Source: an uncultured Collinsella sp.
Lineage (GTDB): Bacteria > Actinomycetota > Coriobacteriia > Coriobacteriales > Coriobacteriaceae
Assembly (NCBI GenBank): GCA_958407555.1
Contig: CATYJC010000052.1
Span: forward strand, 1 to 11,676
DNA length: 11,676 nt
Reading direction: 5' to 3'
In this document: positions 1 to 5,848 of the stretch, in pieces
Numbering within the stretch: position 1 is the stretch's first letter
Layout of the letters: each line of letters begins with the position of its first letter
Made by a program: the position numbers and the translations under genes
The notes under the pieces: generated by a model
What the model was told of the DNA's origin: nothing
Seen by the model: the letters and a program-made list of their open reading frames with translations, nothing else
Databases searched by the model: none

Positions 1-841
1 TGATGGTGTTGACCTTGTGCTCAAAGACGTCGTCCTCGGTGTCCATGGTGGTGTGACCGGTCCAAGGCTCGAGCGCCACAAACGGGGCGTCGTTGGCGGC
101 AGACCACACGCCGATGTACTTAAAGCCCTCAAAGTCGATCTTGACGCCGTGGCCCGACTTGCGACCGCGCAGCGTGAGCGTGGAGGCCGGGGTATCGGTG
201 AACATGATGGCATCGTTATCGAAGCTGCGGTGCGTGATGGGCAGCACGTCCGAGTTGTCGGGGGCCTTGTAGCTGCCCTCGAACGTCATGAGGCCATCGG
301 GCGTGATGACGGGGGCCTCGTTAGTCCAAGCCTCGGTAAACGCCAGCTCGTAGTCCTCGAACGCCTCGTCCTCGGCACCGGGGGCGGGCACGTTGAATGC
401 GGGGTGGCCGCCCACCGAGAACGGCAGGTCCACGTCGCCGGTGTTGGTGACGGCAAAGGTCTGCGTGAGGGTGGCGTCGCCGGTCAGGGCATAGGTCATG
501 TTGAGCTTAAAGTGGAACGGGAACGCCTTGAGAGACTCGGGCGTGTCGGTGAGCTCGTAGGTAACGGACGAACCGTCCTCCGACACCCCGACGATCTTAT
601 GCTCGACAATGCGCGCGATGCCGTGGCGCGCCATCTCGCAGGTGCCGGCGGCAGACGTCGCCGTGTTGTTGCGCAGCGATCCCACGATGGGGAACAGGAT
701 AGGCGCGTGCTTGCCCCAAAAGGCCGGGTCGCCCTGCCACAGATACTCGTTGCCGTTGAGGGCAAGGCTCGTGAGCTGAGCGCCCATGGAATCGATGGCC
801 GCGGTGAGGCCGCCGCGCTTGATGGTAGTGACGGTGGACAT
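1..841 (-). CDS. Aldose 1-epimerase (mutarotase) family protein, C-terminus cut by window edge
   Basis: The first 280 residues are present; the 3' end lies beyond base 1, and family length (about 290-300 aa) suggests few residues are missing. The start is ATG at 841, preceded by a strong GGAGG seven bases upstream. Motifs seen: FPIVGSL (about 50-56), MARHG (70-74), GGHPAFN (144-150, with the conserved His) and ALEPW (256-260, Glu at the position of the mutarotase catalytic base). This pattern fits the LacX/YeaD-like branch of COG2017 rather than classical GalM. By family, it would interconvert anomers of an aldose or phosphosugar in the cytoplasm; the actual substrate cannot be read from the sequence. 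No signal peptide or membrane segment is visible. The gene is downstream of, and on the same strand as, the 921-1787 gene with a 79-base gap, so co-transcription is possible. Confidence 0.9.
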   Translation of the reverse strand, partial: MSTVTTIKRGGLTAAIDSMGAQLTSLALNGNEYLWQGDPAFWGKHAPILFPIVGSLRNNTATSAAGTCEMARHGIARIVEHKIVGVSEDGSSVTYELTDTPESLKAFPFHFKLNMTYALTGDATLTQTFAVTNTGDVDLPFSVGGHPAFNVPAPGAEDEAFEDYELAFTEAWTNEAPVITPDGLMTFEGSYKAPDNSDVLPITHRSFDNDAIMFTDTPASTLTLRGRKSGHGVKIDFEGFKYIGVWSAANDAPFVALEPWTGHTTMDTEDDVFEHKVNTI

Positions 842-920
842 ACTACTTCCTCCAATAGTAAACAACGGTGTCGAGGGCTATTGTCCCACTCTTGGCGGCG
901 GGACGGGACGGCAGGCGCAG

Positions 921-1787
921 TTATTGAGCAATAGCGTAAAGGTCGAACCCGCCCTGCGGCGTGGTGTCGACCGTATCGGGCGCCTGTGAATTAAAACTCA
1001 CCGGAACCATGCGCTTTGAGGCGCGGTAACGCGTGCCGTCGGTGGCGACGGGCGGCTCATCGACCGTGAGCTCGTAGTCGCCGGGCTTGAGCTCGATGCC
1101 GTCACCTTCGGAATTGACGTATTGGTACTCGTCGATTGCTTGCCCCTTGAGCGTGCGGCCCACGATATGGACGAGCATTTGGCTGTCGCCGCGCGCGGTA
1201 TCCCACGTCGCGCCGTCCTTAACCTCGACTGACACATGCACCGAGCGCGTGCGGCTGAGCGATTGCTCGACGGACATCTCGACCTTGGCGGCGTCTTGGC
1301 GCTGCTGCTCGACATGGCCCCAGATGCTGCCGATTGCCGAGCAGGCGATAACGCCGGCCATGAAGGCGATGAGGATGGGGCCGAGCGGAGAGCGGCGACC
1401 CGCGTCTTCCTCATGAGCCAGGTCGGGGCGATGCGTTGGCGCAGGCGCCTGAGCACCCTGCGCGGGCACGTCGAGAATGCTGAAAGATGCCGTACTGCCG
1501 GGGTCGATGTTATGGCGCGGCTGCGGGGTCTTTGCCGGCGAGATGGACATGTCGGCTGGCTCACCCAGTGCGGCCGTGGCATCGGCCTTTGCCTCGTCGG
1601 CCTCGGCTTGAGCCCAGGCCTGTTCAAAAGTCAGGGGCTCGGCGGCATCGGGGGCGGCGTCCGTCTCGACGGCATCGTTGCCGGTCTCGTCCTCGTCGCT
1701 CGACACGTCACGCGGCGACGGCTCGTCCCACTCCTCGTCCGGAGCCTCGCCCTCGCTATACCACCATTCAAAGTTATCGATATCCAT
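921..1787 (-). CDS. Single-pass membrane protein with acidic cytoplasmic tail, unknown function
   Basis: This is a 288-aa protein I do not recognise by family. Residues 1-75 are strongly acidic and Ala-rich, beginning with an aromatic MDIDNFEWWY stretch. Residues 76-130 are Pro/Ala-rich and look disordered. After RR at 131-132 comes one hydrophobic segment (about 134-156). The positive-inside rule puts the N-terminus in the cytoplasm and residues 157-288 outside. The outer part is beta-rich, with a GRTLKG...LKPGDYELTV pattern around 200-242 that resembles Cna-B or carboxypeptidase-regulatory-like sandwiches; that resemblance is an inference. There is no sortase motif, lipobox or catalytic signature. 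The start is ATG at 1787 with an AAGGGG-like site just upstream. A TATAAG hexamer on the minus strand (1829-1834) could be a -10 box, but no convincing -35 is visible. Confidence 0.8.
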   Translation of the reverse strand: MDIDNFEWWYSEGEAPDEEWDEPSPRDVSSDEDETGNDAVETDAAPDAAEPLTFEQAWAQAEADEAKADATAALGEPADMSISPAKTPQPRHNIDPGSTASFSILDVPAQGAQAPAPTHRPDLAHEEDAGRRSPLGPILIAFMAGVIACSAIGSIWGHVEQQRQDAAKVEMSVEQSLSRTRSVHVSVEVKDGATWDTARGDSQMLVHIVGRTLKGQAIDEYQYVNSEGDGIELKPGDYELTVDEPPVATDGTRYRASKRMVPVSFNSQAPDTVDTTPQGGFDLYAIAQ

Positions 1788-1877
1788 ACGGGGCGCCCCT
1801 TAGGCCTCGCAAATAAACACTTGCTAGCCTTATACCCCCAGATAGCGCCGGAGCTCGCCGGCACAGACAGGAAAACT

Positions 1878-1932
1878 GTCACAACATTCGGCGCTTTTCC
1901 TCGTTTTCGAGATTTTCGCCGAATGTTGTGAC
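1878..1932. repeat. 16-bp perfect inverted repeat with 23-bp spacer
   Basis: GTCACAACATTCGGCG at 1878-1893 is the exact reverse complement of 1917-1932. The spacer holds a second small dyad, CTCG-TTTT-CGAG, at 1900-1911. It lies between divergent genes (membrane protein, minus; MFS permease, plus), so it could be an operator, a cruciform or a REP-like element. There is no run of T after either arm, which argues against an ordinary intrinsic terminator. Confidence 0.85.
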
Positions 1933-1957
1933 GGCTTGGGCGACTGGCTGGCAGAGC

Positions 1958-1990
1958 AATGTGACAAAGGAGCTGCCCCTTTGTCACATT
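1958..1990. repeat. Palindromic repeat copy 1 (AATGTGACAAAGG / CCTTTGTCACATT)
   Basis: Perfect 13-bp arms at 1958-1970 and 1978-1990 flank a 7-base loop. Related copies lie at 3931-3962 (left arm decayed) and 5478-5510, all in the same orientation. Such small dispersed palindromes resemble REP/RAYT-type or MITE-like elements; that family assignment is an inference. This copy lies in the upstream region of the MFS gene and would fold into a hairpin if transcribed. Confidence 0.85.
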
Positions 1991-2004
1991 CTGCTAGAGT
2001 TGCA

Positions 2005-2017
2005 GGGATTGAATCCC
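2005..2017. promoter_or_regulatory. Small dyad upstream of the MFS gene, possible operator
   Basis: GGGATT-G-AATCCC forms a perfect 6-1-6 dyad 30 bases before the MFS start. The one-base centre makes it unlikely as an RNA hairpin but suits a dimeric protein-binding site. No regulator gene is adjacent, so the assignment is weak. Confidence 0.3.
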
Positions 2018-2035
2018 GCCTATTCATGCGACATT

Positions 2036-2039
2036 GGAG
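2036..2039 (+). promoter_or_regulatory. Shine-Dalgarno GGAG that sets the MFS start at TTG 2048
   Basis: GGAG at 2036-2039 has an 8-base spacing to the in-frame TTG at 2048. The reading frame is open back to 1928, but the upstream part runs through the palindromic repeat, and its 40 extra residues do not resemble an MFS N-terminus. Confidence 0.6.
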
Positions 2040-2047
2040 TGACAACC

Positions 2048-3283
2048 TTGACCGCCGCAACCACGCCTAAAAGTAAGCCAACCGCCGCCGCGCTCTCCCC
2101 CGCGCGCACCAAGCTCTGCCTGGCGCTGCTCGTGCTGTTGGGATTCTCGCTCGGCTGCTCCGAGTTCGTGGTCATCGGTATCGAGAGCGACTTGGCAACG
2201 GAACTCGGCGTATCACTTGCCACTGCGGGCCAGCTCATCAGCGTGTTCGCGCTCGTCTACGCTATCGCTACGCCGGTGCTTGCGCTTGGCACGGGGCGGT
2301 TCCGCCGCTACCAGCTGCTCGTGTGCTACAGCATCGTCTTTGTGCTCGGCAATTTGGTTATGGCGCTAGCACCTAACTTCCAAGCGCTCTTTATCTCGCG
2401 CATTGTCCTGGGCTCCGTCTCGGGCGCACTGCTCGCCGTGGGTGTGACGTACATCCCCGAGCTGCTGTCCCCGCAGCAAACCTCACTCGCCATCTCGGTC
2501 GTGTACGGTGCGTTTTCCGTGGCAATGGTCTTTGTCACTTCGATCGGCAAGTTTGTGGCCGACACGCTCGATTGGCACGTGGCCATGTACGGCACGCTGA
2601 CCTTTGCCGTTCTGATCTGCGGAGCGCTCGTGGCGTTTATGCCGCGCGCTGGGCAAACCGACGAGCCTGCCACCTTTCGCGAGCAGGCGGGGCTGCTACG
2701 CGAGCCGAGCATCATCACCGGCATGCTCATCTTCTTGTTTGGCGTGGGCTCGGTCTATGTGTTCTACGGCTACGTGACGCCTTATCTTGAGCAGGTGCTG
2801 GGCATGGGCACGGTCGAAGCCAGTACCACGCTTATGGCCTACGGCGTGTTCTGCCTGATCTCGAACATCCTGGGCGGATGGATTGATGCGCGCTTTGGCA
2901 TGAAGGCGCTGCTTGTGACGTTTGTGCTGCAGGCTGCGGCGTTGCTCGGGCTGTTTGCTGTGGGCGGCACCATGCCGCTCGCGCTGGTCTTTGTCTTTAG
3001 CCTGGCGATGCTCATGTACCTGTTCTCGGTATCGTGCATCACGCACTTTATGGACGTGGCTCGTAGCCGCCATCCCAAATCGATGGTGCTCGCAAGTTCG
3101 GTTGAGCCCATGGCATTTAACGTCGGCATCTCGTTTGGCACCGCAGTGGGCGGTGCCGTGGTAAGCGGCGTTGGCATTGCGTACGTGGGCGCAGTGGGTG
3201 CCGCGTTCTCGCTTGTGGCCTGGGCGCTCACGCTGGTGACGATTAAGTTGGCTCGCTGGGAGCGCAAGCGGGCAAGGGCGTAG
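2048..3283 (+). CDS. MFS transporter, AraJ-like efflux permease (DHA1-type)
   Basis: The protein has 411 aa if it starts at the TTG at 2048, chosen for the GGAG eight bases upstream. It is hydrophobic throughout, with about twelve membrane segments in two halves separated by a cytoplasmic loop near 198-220. The N-terminal half carries the AraJ-group pattern GCSEFVVIG (36-44), then VSLATAGQLIS (about 55-65) and a degraded motif A, GTGRFRRYQ (81-89). The C-terminal half has a better motif A, GGWIDARFG (276-284). By family, this is a proton-driven exporter of sugars, drugs or metabolites in the cytoplasmic membrane; the substrate cannot be told. Fifty-one bases separate its stop from the phosphatase start, so the two genes are probably co-transcribed. 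An alternative, less likely start is GTG at 2039. Confidence 0.88.
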   Translation: MTAATTPKSKPTAAALSPARTKLCLALLVLLGFSLGCSEFVVIGIESDLATELGVSLATAGQLISVFALVYAIATPVLALGTGRFRRYQLLVCYSIVFVLGNLVMALAPNFQALFISRIVLGSVSGALLAVGVTYIPELLSPQQTSLAISVVYGAFSVAMVFVTSIGKFVADTLDWHVAMYGTLTFAVLICGALVAFMPRAGQTDEPATFREQAGLLREPSIITGMLIFLFGVGSVYVFYGYVTPYLEQVLGMGTVEASTTLMAYGVFCLISNILGGWIDARFGMKALLVTFVLQAAALLGLFAVGGTMPLALVFVFSLAMLMYLFSVSCITHFMDVARSRHPKSMVLASSVEPMAFNVGISFGTAVGGAVVSGVGIAYVGAVGAAFSLVAWALTLVTIKLARWERKRARA

Positions 3284-3334
3284 GCGTAGATGCGATACTC
3301 GAGCTCGATGATGGCGATCGAACGAAAATCGCAT

Positions 3335-3781
3335 ATGCAACGTGTACTGTTTATCTGTAACGGCAACATCTGCCGCTCGACGATGGCCGAGTCGGTGTTT
3401 ACCGAGCTCGTGCGCCGCGCTGGGCGCGAGGCGGAGTTTGTCATCGATTCCGCGGCGACCTCAACCGAGGAGATCGGCAACCCACCGCACCACGGTACCG
3501 TTGCCAAACTACGCGAGGTTGGGATTCCCGTCGTCGCACATCGCGCGCGTCAGATGCGTCGCGCGGAGTATGGCGACTGGGACCACATTGTCTATATGGA
3601 TGCTGAAAACGCGCGTGGCCTGCGTCGCATCTTTGGCGACGACCCCGACGGCAAGATTACGCGCTTGCTCGATTGGACCGATCGCCCCGGCGACGTGGCC
3701 GATCCCTGGTACACCGGCAATTTCGACGCCACCTACCGCGACGTGCTCGACGGTTGCACCGCTATGCTCGAGCAACTGTAG
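3335..3781 (+). CDS. Low-molecular-weight protein tyrosine phosphatase
   Basis: This 148-aa cytoplasmic enzyme begins MQRVLFICNGNICRS, the family's N-terminal P-loop: the nucleophile is C8 and the phosphate-binding residue R14 of C-X5-R, followed by S15. The general acid is D123 in ADPWY (122-126). Length and motif placement match complete LMW-PTPs, which hydrolyse phosphotyrosine on proteins; in bacteria they often act on exopolysaccharide kinases, and related proteins are arsenate reductases. No tyrosine kinase or polysaccharide gene is in the window, so the partner is unknown. The ATG at 3335 has no clear ribosome binding site; the frame is open to an ATG at 3290, which would add 15 atypical residues. 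Translation may depend on coupling to the MFS gene just upstream. Confidence 0.9.
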   Translation: MQRVLFICNGNICRSTMAESVFTELVRRAGREAEFVIDSAATSTEEIGNPPHHGTVAKLREVGIPVVAHRARQMRRAEYGDWDHIVYMDAENARGLRRIFGDDPDGKITRLLDWTDRPGDVADPWYTGNFDATYRDVLDGCTAMLEQL

Positions 3782-3819
3782 GCAAGCGAGGTCGTGGGCC
3801 ACGCCTTCGGCGCGAAACG

Positions 3820-3912
3820 AGCGTGGATAATCTCCTGCATACAGATTGAGCGTGGATTTTCTCCCACTTTGAGCGTTCAAGGGCGCCCTAAACGGGAGAA
3901 AATCCACGCTCA
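3820..3912. repeat. 19-bp perfect inverted repeat plus an extra direct half-copy
   Basis: The left arm TGAGCGTGGATTTTCTCCC at 3847-3865 is exactly complementary to 3894-3912. The 28-base spacer contains the palindrome GGGCGCCC (3881-3888). A variant left arm, GAGCGTGGATAATCTCC, sits just upstream at 3819-3835 in direct orientation. The element lies between convergent genes and could act as a bidirectional transcription barrier, but neither side has a T-tract. A dispersed repeat is equally likely. Confidence 0.8.
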
Positions 3913-3930
3913 TTATCTCGGGATAGCGGA

Positions 3931-3962
3931 TACGACCAAGGGACTGCCCCCTTTGTCACATT
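3931..3962. repeat. Palindromic repeat copy 3, left arm decayed
   Basis: The right half, GGGACTGCCCCCTTTGTCAC followed by ATT, matches the intact copies at 1958-1990 and 5478-5510. The left arm TACGACCAAGGG keeps 9 of 12 bases of TGTGACAAAGGG, so it looks like a mutated copy. It lies just beyond the 3' end of the ATPase gene. Confidence 0.65.
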
Positions 3963-3973
3963 CGGGACTGGCC

Positions 3974-5335
3974 CTAGACCGGCTTGACCTCCAGCTTTAT
4001 CCCCTCGGCACGGGCGTCACCCAAAACATCCGAAAGGGCCCAAGTCGCATATAGCGGCAGATAGAGAACGGCTCCGTTGCGCTCAACGTTGCCTCTCGAG
4101 AAAACAATTCCGAGCCTTACGCCATATTCGGCAGTATCAAGCACATGACCGAGCGCAGCGTGCGCGTGGTAATAGGAGCCCGATTTGACCTCGATTGGAA
4201 CGGCCGTCCCATCCGGTCCGTCGACCACAAAGTCCACTTCACCGCGCTTTTTTGTCTGATAGTAGTAAAGCTGGCGATTTTGGGCAGCCAGCTGCTGGGC
4301 CACCACGTTTTCGTAAATGCCGCCCAGATTGGGCTCCTTGCTATCAAGATACGCCGCTTGGGCGACTCCAACGGGGTAGCGCGCCATCAACATGCCCGTA
4401 TCCGATTGATATAGCTTGAACTGCGATGGCCGCGCCGTCTTGAGCAGGGGCGATTTTGGCTCGGTTACGATATCGGCCTTGAGAGCAACGCCGGCATCGA
4501 CAAGCCAGACAAAATCTCGCTGGTACTTGTCGTAATGCGCCTTGGGGTCAATGGAATTGAGCACGAAGCGTTTGTTTTCGCCCTCGAGCATAATAGGGAG
4601 CTGATCGTAAATGCTCTGCACCTGAAGGGCTCGCCCGCTTGCATACTTAGAGATATCCCGCCGGTACTGTTCGTTGAGCTCTGACTGTAGCTGACGAACA
4701 GAGGCAAGGTCGCCCCGCGTGTCAAGGAAACGTTGCACGACCTCTGGCATTCCGCCGACAACGGTATAGGTCCTGAAGTTTGCCATCATCGCGTCATGAA
4801 TGTAATCAGGAATGGGCTTCTCGCTGATACACGCGTCGCGTATCGTTTGGCGAGCTCCCTCGCTCACCCCGATCGCCCAGCAAAACTCCTCAAAATCAAG
4901 CGGGAACATCCTAAGCTCGTGAACATATCCCACGGGATAGGACCTAACGCCCTTGAACTGGGTCCCGAGCATTGACCCCGAAAACGCCCAGCGGCACCTC
5001 CCATCCTCAACAAGGAACTTTGCCATCGTCATGATGTCGGGGACCTCTTGGACCTCATCGATAAACACGAGCGTTTTGCCTGGCGCTATCGGCTTTCCCG
5101 AAAGAAGCGTCACCCTGCTGATGAAATCATCGGCATTTCGCGCCTCGAGAAGAGCATCTTTTGCCTGGCGATTTTCCATGAGGTTGAGCTCGATGTAGGT
5201 TGCATGGCTGGCTTTGCCAAATGCGCGAATCGAATAGCTTTTGCCGATCTGGCGAGAACCCGTAATGAATAAGGCCTTTTGCTCGGCAGACTTCAGCCAA
5301 CGCTCCAGCTCTGCCGCTATTTTCCTACGCAGCAT
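3974..5335 (-). CDS. AAA+ ATPase with DUF4143 domain (AAA_14/DUF4143 family)
   Basis: The start is ATG at 5335, giving 453 aa; a GAGGGGAG site lies five bases upstream, while longer forms from 5356 (ATG) or 5359 (TTG) lack one. The N-terminal AAA_14 domain has Walker A GSRQIGKS (26-33), Walker B LVFIDEVQ (89-96) and a sensor-like AFSGSM (117-122). The middle contains YTVVGGMPEVV (about 190-200), typical of the family. The C-terminal DUF4143 part has IYEN (340-343), GEVDFV (365-370) and IEVKSG (381-386), which together resemble a PD-(D/E)XK nuclease fold (D368, E382, K384). Family members are common accessory ATPases of uncertain role. No toxin, antitoxin or restriction partner is adjacent. 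By eye it is less GC-rich than its neighbours and it is bracketed by related palindromes, suggesting an acquired gene. Confidence 0.92.
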   Translation of the reverse strand: MLRRKIAAELERWLKSAEQKALFITGSRQIGKSYSIRAFGKASHATYIELNLMENRQAKDALLEARNADDFISRVTLLSGKPIAPGKTLVFIDEVQEVPDIMTMAKFLVEDGRCRWAFSGSMLGTQFKGVRSYPVGYVHELRMFPLDFEEFCWAIGVSEGARQTIRDACISEKPIPDYIHDAMMANFRTYTVVGGMPEVVQRFLDTRGDLASVRQLQSELNEQYRRDISKYASGRALQVQSIYDQLPIMLEGENKRFVLNSIDPKAHYDKYQRDFVWLVDAGVALKADIVTEPKSPLLKTARPSQFKLYQSDTGMLMARYPVGVAQAAYLDSKEPNLGGIYENVVAQQLAAQNRQLYYYQTKKRGEVDFVVDGPDGTAVPIEVKSGSYYHAHAALGHVLDTAEYGVRLGIVFSRGNVERNGAVLYLPLYATWALSDVLGDARAEGIKLEVKPV

Positions 5336-5340
5336 AGGCT

Positions 5341-5348
5341 CTCCCCTC
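5341..5348 (-). promoter_or_regulatory. Ribosome binding site setting the ATPase start
   Basis: On the minus strand this reads GAGGGGAG, five bases before the ATG at 5335. It overlaps the coding sequence of the longer candidate starts at 5356 and 5359, which favours the shorter protein. Confidence 0.6.
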
Positions 5349-5354
5349 AGTGTC

Positions 5355-5453
5355 ATCAAATGAAATGCAAAGTTTTATACGCTTGATTATCGATGAAACG
5401 CAGAATTTTTAGAACCTAAAATCTGATGAAATGCAGAGATTTGAGATTATAAG
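5355..5453. repeat. Three direct repeats at an exact 33-bp period upstream of the ATPase gene
   Basis: On the plus strand the core ATGAAAYGCARA occurs at 5360-5371, 5393-5404 and 5426-5437, exactly 33 bases apart each time. Copies 2 and 3 extend the match leftwards to GATGAAA, and all three are followed by an AT-rich RWTTT-like run. No fourth copy is found one period further on either side. The repeats fill the ATPase promoter and leader region, so they look like helically phased binding sites. They are too short and too close for a CRISPR array. Confidence 0.8.
5446..5451 (-). promoter_or_regulatory. Candidate -10 box (TATAAT) for the ATPase gene
   Basis: A perfect TATAAT is read on the minus strand about 110 bases before the ATPase start. 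The -35 position is GC-rich and non-consensus (GGGTGG). A second candidate, TATAAA at 5374-5379, has its -35 position over repeat copy 2, which would suit an activator-dependent promoter. Confidence 0.3.
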
Positions 5454-5454
5454 C

Positions 5455-5501
5455 AAAAAGAAGGGACACCACCCGCGAATGTGACAAAAGAACTGTCCCT
5501 T
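5455..5501 (-). terminator. Candidate intrinsic terminator of the pyridoxal kinase operon
   Basis: Read on the minus strand, AAGGGACA (5501-5494) pairs with TGTCCCTT (5468-5461), followed by C and five T residues (5460-5455). The left half of the stem lies inside palindromic repeat copy 2, so the repeat appears to supply part of the terminator. The loop is long (25 bases), and the repeat's own arms offer a competing fold. Confidence 0.4.
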
Positions 5502-5510
5502 TGTCACATT
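5478..5510. repeat. Palindromic repeat copy 2 (AATGTGACAAAAG / CCTTTGTCACATT)
   Basis: The 13-base arms at 5478-5490 and 5498-5510 pair except at one position. It is the same element, in the same orientation, as 1958-1990 and 3931-3962. It lies eight bases past the stop of the TIGR04076-type gene and, with copy 3, brackets the ATPase gene. Confidence 0.8.
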
Positions 5511-5518
5511 GCGCTCAG

Positions 5519-5848
5519 CTACTCGTCGACGACCTCGGCAAGCCAAACGTTCAGCGTATCGACCTCGGGGCAGCAGAACTTTGCCGTACCGGGCTCGTTG
5601 CCAGGCACGGTTCCGCCGTAGCGCAGGATATCGATATAGGGAAAGCCCACATGGCAGGCCATGGCGCACATCTTGCCGCGGTCTCGGTCGAAGTCAAAGA
5701 CATCGCCCGGCTTATGACCATGGTGGCAGCGACACGCACCCAGCTGGTCCACGCAGCTCACGCGGATACGCGGACGCTTGCCCCGCGGCGCACCGAGCGG
5801 CTTGCTCTCGCCCGCGGGCTTGGCGCCGCCCTCGCTGGCGTTACTCAT
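5519..5848 (-). CDS. Cys-rich small protein of TIGR04076 type, unknown function
   Basis: This 109-aa protein starts at the ATG at 5848, whose ATGAGTAA overlaps the pyridoxal kinase stop by eight bases, indicating translational coupling. After a Gly/Pro/Lys-rich N-terminal stretch (1-26), the conserved part has seven cysteines (C32, C39, C41, C61, C65, C92, C93) and HH at 42-43. The ending GTAKFCCPEVDTLNVW resembles the CC-containing C-terminus of TIGR04076 proteins, which are uncharacterised and usually about 85-110 aa. The Cys pattern suggests a metal or Fe-S site, but that is an inference. No membrane segment or signal peptide is visible. Its pairing with a B6 kinase suggests, without proving, a link to cofactor or amino-acid metabolism. 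Confidence 0.82.
   Translation of the reverse strand: MSNASEGGAKPAGESKPLGAPRGKRPRIRVSCVDQLGACRCHHGHKPGDVFDFDRDRGKMCAMACHVGFPYIDILRYGGTVPGNEPGTAKFCCPEVDTLNVWLAEVVDE

Noticed and set aside
883..904. GTCCC/GGGAC stem after the membrane protein gene as a terminator
   Set aside because: The stem is only 5 bp and no T-run follows on the minus strand.
17..934. 305-codon plus-strand open frame opposite the epimerase gene
   Set aside because: It is antisense to a gene with clear mutarotase motifs, has no ribosome binding site, and its translation resembles no family. High GC gives long antisense frames.
3974..5359. Reading the AAA+/DUF4143 gene as part of a toxin-antitoxin or defence system
   Set aside because: There is no partner gene next to it. 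The flanking genes are a phosphatase and a B6-kinase operon, so a defence role cannot be supported from this window.
5355..5453. Possible CRISPR array
   Set aside because: The repeat cores are only about 12-17 bp with spacers of similar length, there are three copies, and no cas gene is present.
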